A stretch of 64,000 bases of DNA from Streptomyces seoulensis (GTDB lineage Bacteria > Actinomycetota > Actinomycetes > Streptomycetales > Streptomycetaceae). A model generated the notes under the pieces. It made no database searches. It was not told where the DNA came from and worked only from the letters and a program-made list of their open reading frames with translations. The DNA lies in contig CP054936.1 in the NCBI GenBank assembly GCA_013364255.1, positions 682,001 through 746,000 of the forward strand, written 5' to 3'. This document shows, one piece after another, positions 34,557 to 43,830 of the stretch (its first letter is position 1; each line of letters opens with the position of its first letter). Both the position numbers and the translations under genes were made by a program.

Positions 34557-35828
34557 TCACGGCAACCGCGTGGCGGTCCGCCGGACCGCGAAGATCGTCG
34601 TGTCGTCGCCCAGGCGGCCGCCGCAGTGGCGCAGCGTGCCCTCACGGACGTAGTCGACCAGGCGGTCCGGCTCGGCGGTGCGCGGGTCCACGGCGACGGC
34701 ACGGGCCAGCTCGGCGGCGAGCGGGTAGAACGCCCCGCTGCGGTCGCGGGCCTCCGTCACCCCGTCCGTGCACAGCAGCAGCGTCTCGCCCGGCACCATC
34801 TGCGCCCGCCGCACCGGCGGCAGGCCCGGGCCGGCGAAGTCACCGAGCCCCAGGGGCAGTCCGTCCCCGGGCGGCAGCTGCCGGACGCCCTTGGGGCCGA
34901 CGACGAGCGGCGGCTCGTGACCGAAGTTGACGACCTTGACGATGTCCGGGTCGTCGTCGGGGAAGCCGAGCAGGACCGCGGTGGCGAACCGGTCGCCGTC
35001 CCCCCTGCCGAGCGCCCTGGCGTGCTCGCGGTGCCGGAGCATGCGCTGTTCGAGGCACTCCGCGACCCCGGCCAAGTCGGGTTCGTGGTAGCCGGCCTCC
35101 CGGAAGGTGCCCAGCAGCGCCGCCGCCGCCTCGACCGCGCCGAGGCCCTTGCCCTGCACGTCGCCCACCAGGACCCGGGCGCCGACGGGGCAGGGCTGGA
35201 TGTCGTAGAAGTCGCCGCCGATCCGGGCGGCCGCGTCCGCGGCGAGGTACACGGCCGCGTGGTCCAGACCGGCCCAGCCCGACGGCAGCTGACGCAGCAC
35301 GGTGCGGCGGGTGGTCTCCGTCACGTCCTCCATGTGCAGCCGCAGCCGCTCCCCGCGCCGGCGCACCACACAGGCCAGCACCGCGAGCACCCCGCCCACG
35401 GCGACGAGGATGAAGTCGGGCAGGCCGATGCGGTACTGATGCGGCCAGGCGCTGTCGAACAGGACGTACGCGACGATCGCCAGCCCGGCGAAGACGGACG
35501 TGGCCCAGACCCCGCAGAGGGCGGCGGCGAATCCCGGCACCAGGACGGTCCAGGACAGGACCCGGAACGCGCCGCTGGTGTTCCAGTCCAGCAGCACGAT
35601 GGCGATGAGCAGTACCAGCGGCAGCACCCAGGCGTAGCCGCGGCCGCGCACCGACAAGAACCCGGGCCCGTGCCCGCCGCCGCGGCGGCTGGTGGGCGGC
35701 CGCCCGCCGGACGGGCCCGGGCCCGCACCGCCGGCTTCCCCGCGCGGCCGGACTCCGTACCGTCGGCCCCGGCGCGCACCATCGTCCTTCACAGACCTCA
35801 GCGAACCACGGGCGGCCGGGAGCCGCAT
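34557..35828 (-). CDS. membrane PP2C-type (SpoIIE) serine phosphatase
   Basis: This 423-residue protein has a basic, disordered head (1-65), four hydrophobic segments (about 68-155), then a SpoIIE/PP2C phosphatase domain (about 185-415). Metal-binding acids appear in AARIGGDFYDI, VGDVQGKGLGA, CTDGVTEARD and GDDTTIF. Such proteins dephosphorylate anti-sigma-factor antagonists in stress signalling; no anti-sigma gene is adjacent. I kept the ATG at 35828; a GTG at 35792 is an alternative. It is convergent with the secreted-protein gene. Confidence 0.9.
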   Translation of the reverse strand: MRLPAARGSLRSVKDDGARRGRRYGVRPRGEAGGAGPGPSGGRPPTSRRGGGHGPGFLSVRGRGYAWVLPLVLLIAIVLLDWNTSGAFRVLSWTVLVPGFAAALCGVWATSVFAGLAIVAYVLFDSAWPHQYRIGLPDFILVAVGGVLAVLACVVRRRGERLRLHMEDVTETTRRTVLRQLPSGWAGLDHAAVYLAADAAARIGGDFYDIQPCPVGARVLVGDVQGKGLGAVEAAAALLGTFREAGYHEPDLAGVAECLEQRMLRHREHARALGRGDGDRFATAVLLGFPDDDPDIVKVVNFGHEPPLVVGPKGVRQLPPGDGLPLGLGDFAGPGLPPVRRAQMVPGETLLLCTDGVTEARDRSGAFYPLAAELARAVAVDPRTAEPDRLVDYVREGTLRHCGGRLGDDTTIFAVRRTATRLP

Positions 35829-35956
35829 CCGGGCCGACCGAGCCCGCCCCGGGGCGCGAACGGGCTGGTCAAGCCGCCTCCGCCGACGCTTCCGGCGAAC
35901 GACCGCCTCTTGGCGCCTCCCCGGGCCGCCCCCGGTTGTCAGTGCCGGGTGCGAGC

Positions 35957-36580
35957 ATGTCCGCCATGATCGAAGCGAACCCGAAAGCGGACCCGAAAGC
36001 GGACCTCCTCCGGTACCTGCGAGAGGCGCGCGACGCCCTGGTGTGGAAGCTCGGCGGGCTCTCGGAGTACGACGCCCGCCGTCCGCTGACCCCCACGGGC
36101 ACGAATCTGCTGGGGCTGGTCAAGCATGTCGCGGGCGTGGAGCTGGGGTACTTCGGCGACACCTTCGGACGGCCGTTCTTCGAGGAGGGGGACGAGCCGC
36201 CGTCCTGGTGGTACACCCGGGACCCGGAACCCAACGCGGACATGTGGGCCACCCCGGACGAGTCACGGGAGCGGATACTCGGGCTGTACCGCCGGGCGTG
36301 GGAGCACTCCGACGGCACGATCGCGGCGTTGCCGCTGGACGCGGTCGGTCACGTCCCGTGGTGGCCGGAGGACCGTCGAGAGGTCACCCTGCACCACGTC
36401 CTGGTGCGGGTGATCTCCGACACCCAGCGGCACGCCGGCCACGCGGACATCGTGCGCGAGCTCGTCGACGGCTCGGTCGGACTCCTGCCGGGCAAGGGCG
36501 ACCTGGCGGAGCAGGACCGGACGTGGTGGGAGGGCCACCGCGGCCGGCTGGAACGCGCGGCCCGCAAAGCCGGGGGCTGA
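35957..36580 (+). CDS. DinB/DUF664-family protein
   Basis: This roughly 207-residue protein belongs to the DinB-like four-helix metalloenzyme superfamily, some of which are mycothiol-dependent transferases. The His ligands are plausibly in GLVKHVAGVE, in LHHVLVRVI and in QRHAGHADI. The beginning has a small repeat (KADPKAD). A second ATG nine bases later is also possible. No operon partners; its physiological role is unknown. Confidence 0.88.
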   Translation: MSAMIEANPKADPKADLLRYLREARDALVWKLGGLSEYDARRPLTPTGTNLLGLVKHVAGVELGYFGDTFGRPFFEEGDEPPSWWYTRDPEPNADMWATPDESRERILGLYRRAWEHSDGTIAALPLDAVGHVPWWPEDRREVTLHHVLVRVISDTQRHAGHADIVRELVDGSVGLLPGKGDLAEQDRTWWEGHRGRLERAARKAGG

Positions 36581-36906
36581 GCCGGCCCCGCACGGCCGGG
36601 CGGCGCCCGCGGGAACGGCCCGGCGCTCTCGCACACCGCTCAGGTGTCCGCCGGACAGTCCCGCACGTCGAGATTTTCGGGCACCTGGGCGGCCGAGGCC
36701 GGCACAGGATGGGGAGCGCTCCCATTCACGGCACAAGGAATTAACCCCTCCCACGGAAGCCCCGTCAATCCCCCCTGGCAGGGGAACCGTGGACGGCGTC
36801 CGGCCGCGGTCACCGGACGCCCACGGGTCCGGGCGGGACGCGGGAACGGGCGCCGGCCCGCTCCCGTGAGTGGGAGCGGGCCGGCGCCGCGAGTCGCGCA
36901 CGCGGG
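36581..36906. other. gene-free gap between converging DinB and protease genes
   Basis: No gene is visible in these 326 bases. It holds the strong hairpin at 36849-36888 and otherwise plain GC-rich spacer, with a few AT-richer bases near 36725-36765. Confidence 0.6.
36849..36888 (-). terminator. 17-bp hairpin after the subtilase gene
   Basis: A 17-bp inverted repeat (36849-36865 with 36872-36888, six-base loop) begins 19 bases beyond the protease stop codon and is a clear terminator candidate. Confidence 0.85.
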
Positions 36907-38511
36907 TCAGAACTGGAGCGACCAGGCGTTGATGTAGCCGGTGTCGTTGGTCCAGTTGTCGGTGGCGCGGAGCTTCCAGGTGCCGCCTGCCTGGTGCGCC
37001 GAGGCGTCGACCGTGTAGGTGGCCTGGACGTTGTCGGCGCCGTCGTTGGCGTCGTAGTCCTTCAGCAGGTGTGCGGTGCCGTCCGGGGCGACGAGTTCGA
37101 CCTTCAGGTCGCCGCGGAAGGTATGCCGGATGTCCACGGTGACGGACAGGCCGGCCGGGGCGTTGCCGGGGACGCCGGTGACCGCGAGCGGTGACTCGAC
37201 GGTGGCGTTGTCGCGGATCTGGTAGTCGTCGGTGTTCTCGAACTTCGGCCCGGTGGGCGGAGGGGTGGTGCCGGCGCCCGTGTGGAGCAGCTTGTTCGGG
37301 GAGCCGGTGCGGGCGTCGGTCACCTTGCCGGCCGTGGCGTCGGAGACCAGGGCGTCGCGGACCTGGGCCGGGGTCCAGGCGGGGTGGGCGGCGAGCAGCA
37401 GGGCGGCCGCGCCGGCGACGTGCGGGGTGGCCATGGAGGTGCCGCTCATCGTCTGGGAGGCGGTGTCGCCGGAGTTGGAGGTGGAGACGATGCTGTCGCC
37501 GGGTGCGAAGACGTCGAGGCAGGAACCGTAGTTGGAGCCCTGTCCGTTGGACCAGCCGGTGGCGCGGGCGTCGCGGCTGTTGGTGGCGCCGACCGTGATG
37601 GCGGCCGCGGTGGAGGCCGGGGAGTAGGAACAGGCGTCGGCGTTGTTGTTGCCGGCCGCGACGACCCAGGTGACGCCGGAGGCTATGGACGCCGCCACCG
37701 CGTCGTTCACCGACTGGGTCTTGCCGCCGCCGATGCTCATGTTGGCCACGGCGGGCTTCACGGCGTTCTTGGTGACCCAGTCGATGCCGGCGAGGACCGG
37801 CGCCCAGGTGTCGCCCGAGGTGCCCTGGCAGTTCAGCACCCGGACGCTGACCAGCTTGACGGCCTTGGCGATGCCGTACGAGGCGCCGCCGACGGTGCCG
37901 GCGACGTGGGTGCCGTGGCCCGCGCAGTCGGAGGCGTTGGTGTCGTTGTCGATGAAGTCGTAGCCGCTGACCGCGCGGCTGCCGAAGTCGCGGTGGCTCA
38001 GGCGGACGCCGGTGTCGACGATGTAGGCGTTCACGTCGGCAGCGGTGGTGTCGTAGCTGTAGCGCTTGTCGACCGGCAGGTCGCGCTGGTCGACGCGGTC
38101 CAGGCCCCAGGAGGGCGGGTTGGTCTGGGTGTCGACCGCGTACGCCGCCGCGTCGGCCTCCACGCGGGCCACCGACGGGTCGGCGGCCAGTTCCTCGGCC
38201 TGCTTCTCGGACATGCGCACCGCGAAGCCGCGCAGGGCGGCGGTGTAGGTGTACCGCAGGCTGCCCGCGTGCCGCCGGGCCAGTTCCTTCGCGGCGCCGG
38301 GTACGTCGGCGCGGGCGACGGAATCCTTGAAGGTGACGATGTAGGAGCCTTCGACCGCGCCGGGGCGGTCGGCGCCGACGATGCGGCCCTGGGGGCCGCC
38401 TGGCGGTACGGGGGCGGCCGTGGCCCCGGCCGTGGCCGCGCCGGCCATCAGCAGGGCGGCACTGGCGCCGACGGCGAGGGTCCGCCGGACGGCGCGAGCG
38501 TCGAACTCCAT
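36907..38511 (-). CDS. secreted subtilisin-family (S8) protease with C-terminal P-domain
   Basis: This 534-residue extracellular protease has a signal peptide (1 to about 33), an I9-type propeptide (GSYIVTFKDSV onward, to about 125), and an S8 catalytic domain. The triad lies in YIVDTGVRLSHRDF (Asp near 166), CAGHGTHVAGT (His near 201) and MSGTSMATPHVAG (Ser near 359). A Pro-rich linker TTPPPTGP leads to a proprotein-convertase P-domain (about 425-534) ending in WSLQF. This is the typical Streptomyces extracellular alkaline-protease layout. Monocistronic. Confidence 0.95.
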   Translation of the reverse strand: MEFDARAVRRTLAVGASAALLMAGAATAGATAAPVPPGGPQGRIVGADRPGAVEGSYIVTFKDSVARADVPGAAKELARRHAGSLRYTYTAALRGFAVRMSEKQAEELAADPSVARVEADAAAYAVDTQTNPPSWGLDRVDQRDLPVDKRYSYDTTAADVNAYIVDTGVRLSHRDFGSRAVSGYDFIDNDTNASDCAGHGTHVAGTVGGASYGIAKAVKLVSVRVLNCQGTSGDTWAPVLAGIDWVTKNAVKPAVANMSIGGGKTQSVNDAVAASIASGVTWVVAAGNNNADACSYSPASTAAAITVGATNSRDARATGWSNGQGSNYGSCLDVFAPGDSIVSTSNSGDTASQTMSGTSMATPHVAGAAALLLAAHPAWTPAQVRDALVSDATAGKVTDARTGSPNKLLHTGAGTTPPPTGPKFENTDDYQIRDNATVESPLAVTGVPGNAPAGLSVTVDIRHTFRGDLKVELVAPDGTAHLLKDYDANDGADNVQATYTVDASAHQAGGTWKLRATDNWTNDTGYINAWSLQF

Positions 38512-39127
38512 GGTTTCTCCCTTGGGGTGCGGTCCGGGCCCGGTGCGGGCCCGGCGGGGGTGCCTCGCGCCCCTGCCGCCCTCCGGACGGGCCACGTGCG
38601 AGCGGGGTGCGTCCGGAGGGCGACTGCCGGACCGCCGCCGCGGCACGGAATGTTGGGGCCATGACAATCGGTGGCGGAGCGGGCGCGTGGTCGCCTCGGG
38701 GTGGTCGGCGTCCACGGCGGGACGGGGGGCAAGGTGCCGCACGGAGTGAGGTTCCGTGCGGCACGGGTCGGCGGCGTCGAACGGCCACGGGGTGCGGCCG
38801 CCCCGCCCCGCACGTCCTGCCGGCCAGGGAGCGTGGGGTACGGGAGTTCGTCGCCGGACTGCCCAGAGCTTGGGACACCGGTGGCGGAGGCGGCAATGCG
38901 TACCGCCACCTAAAGATTGGCGAACCGGGCCGCGCCCGCCGCCGACTCGGAGCCACCCCGCCCATCGGCGGCGTCGCGGACACGGCGGCGGGCAATCCGT
39001 AGGTGGTGCACCCCTATTGCGAGCTCCGCCGCCGGACGGATAGACCACCTCCCTGACGGACAGGACGCCGCGGCCCCGGGCGCGCGACCTGTCCTGGCGG
39101 GGCGAGCGGTCGGTGGGAGGCGGAGCC
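38512..39127. other. divergent intergenic region, protease / LAL regulator
   Basis: No convincing gene is seen in about 616 bases; open frames here lack a family match and ribosome sites. It must contain the promoters for the leftward protease and rightward regulator. An imperfect inverted repeat GTGGCGG...CCGCCAC lies around 38881-38910, followed by an AT-richer stretch (CCTAAAGATTGG) that could be part of a promoter. Confidence 0.5.
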
Positions 39128-42121
39128 GTGGACGGACGGTGCTTCGACACGGGACACGGCGCGGGCACCGCCCGTGGGTACGCGTCCACCGGACGCGGGC
39201 CGGAGGCGCGCCTGCTGCGGGCCTCGCTGCGGGCGGCCCCGAGCCTCACCGTGGTGCGGGCGGAGACCGGGGCGGGCGGGCCGGATCTCGTCGAAGAGGT
39301 GCTGCGGGAACCGGAGTTCGCGTGCTGGGCACGGCTGCGCGCGCGGTGCGCCGACGCGGCGGACGCCATGCCGCTCGCTCCCGTCCTCGACGCACTGGCC
39401 GCGCTGCCGTGCCCCGCCCCGCTCCCCGGCCGGCCGCTGCCGCCGGTGACCGGCGTCCTCGGCCTCCTCGTGCCCGAGCTGGCCGACCGGCTGCCGCCGC
39501 CGCCCGCCGGGGCCGCCGATCCGGAGGTACGGCGCTGCCTCGCGCCGCGCGCGGTCGAGGCGCTGCTGACGGCGTACGGCGACGCGGTCCTGGTGGTCGA
39601 GGACGTCCACCGCGCCGACCCGGCGACCCTCTGCCTGCTCCGCCGGCTGATCGGCGCGATGCCGGCGCGGCTGCGGCTGGTCGTCGTCGAGGACCCCTCA
39701 CCCGGGCTGCCGGACCTCGGCTTCCGCGCACCGGCCCGGCTGTGGAGCGAGGAGATCGACGTCCGGCCCTGGACGGCCGCGCAGACCGCGGAGTCCGTCC
39801 GGGACTGGCTCGCCGATCTGCGGCCGGACCACCTGACGGAGCAGGAGGACATCGCCGCTCTGGTGCACGAGCTGACCCGCGGACTGCCCGAGGTCGTCGG
39901 CCAGCTGCTGCGGGCGGCCGGGGAGTTGACGCGGTCGCGGGAAACGGCATGTCCCGCCCGGGCGGCGGAGGCGGACGGCGCGTGGAACGAGGAGGAGCGG
40001 GAGGACGCGCGGGCGGACTCCCCGCTCGCCGCGCTGCGGCAGGTCGGCGCGCCGGCGGCCGTACGCCGGGAGTGGGCCCGGCGGTGCGCGCCCCTCACCG
40101 AGGACGCGCGGCGCGTCGTGGAGGCGGCGGCAGTCCTCGACCGGGCGGTCCCGGCCGGTGTCCTCGCCGAGGTGGCGGACCTCGCGCCCGAGCGGGCCGA
40201 GGCCGCCGTCGACGTGTGCCTGCGCCGGGCGGTGCTGCGCGCCGACGGGCCGCACCCCGCCTTCCGGCACCCACTGGAGCGCCTGGCCGCGCTGGCCCGG
40301 GTGCCCGGGCCCCGGCGGGCCAGGCTGGGCCTGCGCGCCGTCCGGGCGCTGCGCCGCGGCGGCGGACGGCCGCCGCTGGTCGACCTCGCCCGGCTGTACG
40401 CCCTGGCCGGACGGATGGTCCAGGCCGTGCGCTGCCTCGTCGCGGCGGCCGACCGGGCGGCCGCCGCCGGCGACTACGCCACCGCCACCCGTCTGTACAC
40501 CCGGGCCGTCACCGAGGACCCGCGGGCCGCGGGCCGGGTGCGCACCGCCGAGAGACTCGCCCGCACCGCGCAGCTGGCGCGGGCCGGTGAGCGCGTGGTG
40601 GCCGTGGTCCGGCGGGTGCTGGACGAGGACGACCCGCCGCCCCGGCTGCGCGGCGAGATCCGGCTGCACCTGAGCGTCGTGCTGCGCAACCAGAGCGGCG
40701 GCGCACTGGACAGTCTCAACGAAGTCGCCCGCGCCATACCGGACTTGGAGGCGTCCGACCCGCAGACCGCGGCCCGCGCCATGGCGGTCGCCGCCATCCC
40801 GTCCATCAAGGGCTGGCCCGTCGAACGCCACCGGTACTGGCTCCAGCGGATCGAGACGCTCGGCGAGCCGGTCGCCGACCCCGTCGCCCGGGCCGCGATC
40901 GCCGCCAACCGGGCGACCGCGCTGATGCTGCTCGGCAGCCCCCGCGCCTGGGCCGCCGCCGAGGCGCTCACCGCCGCGGCCGGTACGGCGATGGAGGCCG
41001 CGCACCACACCCGGGGCTGGACCAACCTGGCGCACGCGGCCACCGCGCTCGGGTACGGCGCACGGGCCCACACGTTCCTCGGCCGGGCCGCCGCCGGTCT
41101 CGCCGACACCAGCAGCCCGTATCTGGAAGGGCTGACCCAGACCGCCCGGCTGGTGCTCGCCTGGCACGAGGGCCGCTGGCCGGGCCTGCACGAGGCCGCC
41201 GACCGCACCGCCCTGTGCTATCAGGAGATACCAGACCTGACCGCCGAGGCCATGCTGGTGCGCGGGCTGACCGCACTGCACGTGCTGGGCGATGTCTCCC
41301 GGGCCCGGCACGACCTCGCCGAGGCCGCCCGCGTCACCCGCTACGACACCGGCGTCATCCTCACCGCCTCCGCCGCCGCCACCGCCCGCGTCCACCTGGA
41401 GGCCGGGCGGCCCGGGCAGGCGTGCGAGGCCATGGAGGAGACGCTGCACCGGCTGGAGCGCACCGGCGGCTGGGTGTGGGCCGGCGAGGTGGCGCCCACC
41501 GCCGTGGAGGCACTGCTCGGCAGCGGCCAGGGCGTACGGGCGCACCGGCTGGTCGCCGACTTCGCGGCCGGGATCGCGCACTGCGACGCGCCCGCCGCCC
41601 GGGCGGCGCTGACGGTGTGCCGGGCGCTGCTCGCCGGGGCGGAGGACGGGCCGGCCGCGGCCGTGGGGCCGCTCGCCGACGCGGAGGCGCGGTGGCGGCG
41701 GCTCGGTCGCCCCTTCGACGCGGCCCGGGCGGCGGAGGCCCGCGGCCGCTGTCTGCTCGACCTGCGCGACGCGACGGCGGCCGACGCCGTACGGGACGTG
41801 ATCGAGGTCTACCGGGAGCTGGGCGCCCGCTGGGACGTGGCCCGCTGCCGGCGGCTGCTGCGCCGCCACGACATCGTCTCCACGCACCGACGCGGCCGCC
41901 TCGGCTACGGCGACCAGCTCTCGCCGCGCGAGCGTGAGGTGGCCCGTCTGGTCGTCCAGGGCCGGTCGAACCGGGACATCGCCGAGAGCCTGGTCCTGTC
42001 CGTGCGGACCGTGGAGCACCATGTGGCGCGCGTCCTGCGGAAGTTGAACGTCACGGCGAGGACGGACATCGCCCGGGCGGGCCTGGCGGCGGACGGCGAA
42101 ACGGGCACCGCGCGGCGGTGA
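39128..42121 (+). CDS. LuxR-family LAL-type regulator with degenerate nucleotide-binding loop
   Basis: This 997-residue regulator has an N-terminal AAA-type region, a long helical repeat (TPR-like) middle, and a C-terminal LuxR helix-turn-helix (LSPREREVARLVVQGRSN onward, residues about 930-990). The P-loop position reads AETGAGGPDL and lacks the GKT/S motif, while the Walker B is preserved as AVLVVEDVHRAD. It may not hydrolyse ATP. I prefer the GTG at 39128, which has GGAGGCGGAGCC just upstream, over the in-frame GTG at 39113. Targets are unknown; such regulators often control secondary metabolism or sugar use. Confidence 0.88.
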   Translation: MDGRCFDTGHGAGTARGYASTGRGPEARLLRASLRAAPSLTVVRAETGAGGPDLVEEVLREPEFACWARLRARCADAADAMPLAPVLDALAALPCPAPLPGRPLPPVTGVLGLLVPELADRLPPPPAGAADPEVRRCLAPRAVEALLTAYGDAVLVVEDVHRADPATLCLLRRLIGAMPARLRLVVVEDPSPGLPDLGFRAPARLWSEEIDVRPWTAAQTAESVRDWLADLRPDHLTEQEDIAALVHELTRGLPEVVGQLLRAAGELTRSRETACPARAAEADGAWNEEEREDARADSPLAALRQVGAPAAVRREWARRCAPLTEDARRVVEAAAVLDRAVPAGVLAEVADLAPERAEAAVDVCLRRAVLRADGPHPAFRHPLERLAALARVPGPRRARLGLRAVRALRRGGGRPPLVDLARLYALAGRMVQAVRCLVAAADRAAAAGDYATATRLYTRAVTEDPRAAGRVRTAERLARTAQLARAGERVVAVVRRVLDEDDPPPRLRGEIRLHLSVVLRNQSGGALDSLNEVARAIPDLEASDPQTAARAMAVAAIPSIKGWPVERHRYWLQRIETLGEPVADPVARAAIAANRATALMLLGSPRAWAAAEALTAAAGTAMEAAHHTRGWTNLAHAATALGYGARAHTFLGRAAAGLADTSSPYLEGLTQTARLVLAWHEGRWPGLHEAADRTALCYQEIPDLTAEAMLVRGLTALHVLGDVSRARHDLAEAARVTRYDTGVILTASAAATARVHLEAGRPGQACEAMEETLHRLERTGGWVWAGEVAPTAVEALLGSGQGVRAHRLVADFAAGIAHCDAPAARAALTVCRALLAGAEDGPAAAVGPLADAEARWRRLGRPFDAARAAEARGRCLLDLRDATAADAVRDVIEVYRELGARWDVARCRRLLRRHDIVSTHRRGRLGYGDQLSPREREVARLVVQGRSNRDIAESLVLSVRTVEHHVARVLRKLNVTARTDIARAGLAADGETGTARR

Positions 42122-42139
42122 CCCGGTGGGCGCGCGAGC

Positions 42140-42240
42140 CCGGTGAGGGTGACGGGGCCGGTGAGTGCGGCGGGCGCAGGGAGTGCGGCGGACAGGGGGA
42201 GTGTGACGGGCGCGGGGAGTGGGACGGGCGCGGTGTGTGC
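42140..42240. repeat. imperfect tandem repeat between converging regulator genes
   Basis: Four to five imperfect copies of about 18-23 bases, based on GGGAGTGCGGCGGGCGCG, lie between the LAL and TetR stop codons. No hairpin or gene was found in it. Confidence 0.6.
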
Positions 42241-42257
42241 GTGTGGCCGGCGGGCGG

Positions 42258-42914
42258 TCAGCGGGACAGCAGGTCGGCGAGTTCGGCCGCGAACAGCTGG
42301 GCCGGGTCGAATCCCATCCCGGTGAAATGGCCGGCGAGTTCCAGCGACAGGACGCCGTGGACCCGGGTCCAGAAGCTCAGGGCCCGGTGCAGGGCGGCGG
42401 GTGGGGCGGGATGACCGCCGGCCCGCTCCCGTCGCTCCGCCAGGTGCGCGGCGAACGGGGCGGCGGGCTCCGCCGCCGGCAGCGCCGCGCAGGCGTCGAG
42501 CAGCATCGCCATGATCTCGTCGGAGACGGCCGTGGTGCCGGCGGGCGCCCGGAAACCGGGGACGGGGGTGCCGTAGACGAGGAAGTAGCGCTGGGGGTCC
42601 GCCAGCGCCCACGCCCGGACGGTGTGGGCGAGCGCGGCCAGGTCGGCGCCCTGTTCGGCGGCCGGGCGCAGGGTGTCGGCGAGACTGCGGTAGGCGTCGG
42701 TGACCAGTTCCGTGATCAGCTCGTCGCGGCCGGCGTAGTAGCGGTAGAGCGCGGGGCCGCTCACGCCCATCCGCTTGGCGATCGCGTTGAGGGACAGCGC
42801 GGACGCCCCGGCCGTGGCAATCTGCTCCCACGCGTGCTGTTTGATCTCCGCGCGCACCTGGGCGCGGTAGCGCTCGCGGGGGGACTTCGGGCCCGTACCG
42901 CCCGTACCGGTCAC
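42258..42914 (-). CDS. TetR-family repressor with WHG-type C-terminal domain
   Basis: This roughly 218-residue regulator has a TetR helix-turn-helix (ALSLNAIAKRMGVSGPALYRYY, residues about 40-61, shown in part) and a C-terminal domain of the WHG type. It is divergent from the SRPBCC-protein gene across about 180 bases that contain two dyads, so autoregulation and control of that gene are likely. Several GTG starts are possible; I chose 42914, about ten bases after a GGGAGGG sequence, over 42944. Confidence 0.88.
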   Translation of the reverse strand: MTGTGGTGPKSPRERYRAQVRAEIKQHAWEQIATAGASALSLNAIAKRMGVSGPALYRYYAGRDELITELVTDAYRSLADTLRPAAEQGADLAALAHTVRAWALADPQRYFLVYGTPVPGFRAPAGTTAVSDEIMAMLLDACAALPAAEPAAPFAAHLAERRERAGGHPAPPAALHRALSFWTRVHGVLSLELAGHFTGMGFDPAQLFAAELADLLSR

Positions 42915-42992
42915 CGGCCTCACGCCCTCCCTGCCCGGCCGCACCGCACGGCTACACCCTGAAGCTGGAGCGAGAACCTATCACGCACGCCA

Positions 42993-43043
42993 TTGACGCC
43001 GACGGCTTCGGCGTTGTTACATCGACGCGTTAGAGCCTCTAAC
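42993..43043 (+). promoter_or_regulatory. promoter with two dyads upstream of the SRPBCC gene
   Basis: A -35-like TTGACG (42993-42998) and -10-like TTACAT (43017-43022) are 18 bases apart. An inverted repeat ACGCCGA/TCGGCGT (42996-43014) fills the spacer. A perfect 15-base palindrome GTTAGAGCCTCTAAC (43029-43043) sits just downstream. The latter is the best TetR operator candidate for the adjacent divergent regulator. The position would block transcription. Confidence 0.65.
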
Positions 43044-43094
43044 AGAAGCACTGCCCTCTACCGTCGCTGATTCTCAGCGCGCGAAAGGACCGCC

Positions 43095-43715
43095 ATGTCC
43101 GGCATCCGCAGCACCAGGGCGCGCACCGCCCTGCTCACCGTCCCGCTCCTCATCGGCGCCCTCGGCGCCGCCGCTCCCGCCGGAGCCGCCCCCGCGTCCG
43201 CCACCGCCACGCCGCTCACCTGCCGCGGGCAGGGCACCGACCCCGACGCCCGGGTCCGCTACGCGACCGAGACCCTGATCCACGCACCGCTGAGCACCGT
43301 GTGGAAACTCCAGACGGATGTGGAACGCTGGCCCGCCTGGCAGCGAGCCGTCGAGACCGCCGCCCGCCTCGGCCACGGGCCGTTACGCGAGGGCTCGGCG
43401 TTCCGGTGGACCAGTCCGGCGCCCGCCACCCCGGCCACGCCCGCCACCACTCTGACCATCACCTCGACCGTCCGGCAGCTGCACAGGGGCTTCTGCCTCC
43501 GCTGGACCGGCCCCGCGGTGGGCGACGGGCTGCGCATCGACGGCGTCCACGTGTGGACCTTCACCCGGACAAAGGGCGGCGTCCTCGTGCGCACCGAGGA
43601 GACCCACACCGGGACACAGGTCGAGGCGAACGTGCCCCTCGCCACCGAGATCCTCGCCGCCGGCCTCACCACCTGGCTCGCCGAACTGAAGGCGACCGCC
43701 GAAACCGGCGCGTGA
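43095..43715 (+). CDS. secreted SRPBCC-fold (polyketide cyclase/START-like) protein
   Basis: This 206-residue protein has a signal peptide (about 1-35, ending GAAPAGAAPA) and one SRPBCC domain (about 52-200), starting with ETLIHAPLSTVWKLQTDVERWPAW, given here as the family's typical opening. Such domains bind hydrophobic ligands. Export of an SRPBCC protein is less usual. It is controlled in all likelihood by the divergent TetR repressor. AAAGGAC precedes ATG. Confidence 0.88.
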   Translation: MSGIRSTRARTALLTVPLLIGALGAAAPAGAAPASATATPLTCRGQGTDPDARVRYATETLIHAPLSTVWKLQTDVERWPAWQRAVETAARLGHGPLREGSAFRWTSPAPATPATPATTLTITSTVRQLHRGFCLRWTGPAVGDGLRIDGVHVWTFTRTKGGVLVRTEETHTGTQVEANVPLATEILAAGLTTWLAELKATAETGA

Positions 43716-43830
43716 GGCACTCGGGCGGCACTCGGCAGCGCGCGCCCCGGCTCCCCCACTCCTGAGAGCCGTTGTGCGGTCGGCCGGGGCGGGCAGCCTC
43801 CTGGGGGCACCGTGAGTGAGGAGGCCGGTC

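Noticed and set aside
38512..39127. Small genes in the protease/LAL gap
   Set aside because: Several overlapping frames exist but none has a ribosome site, codon bias or family motif.
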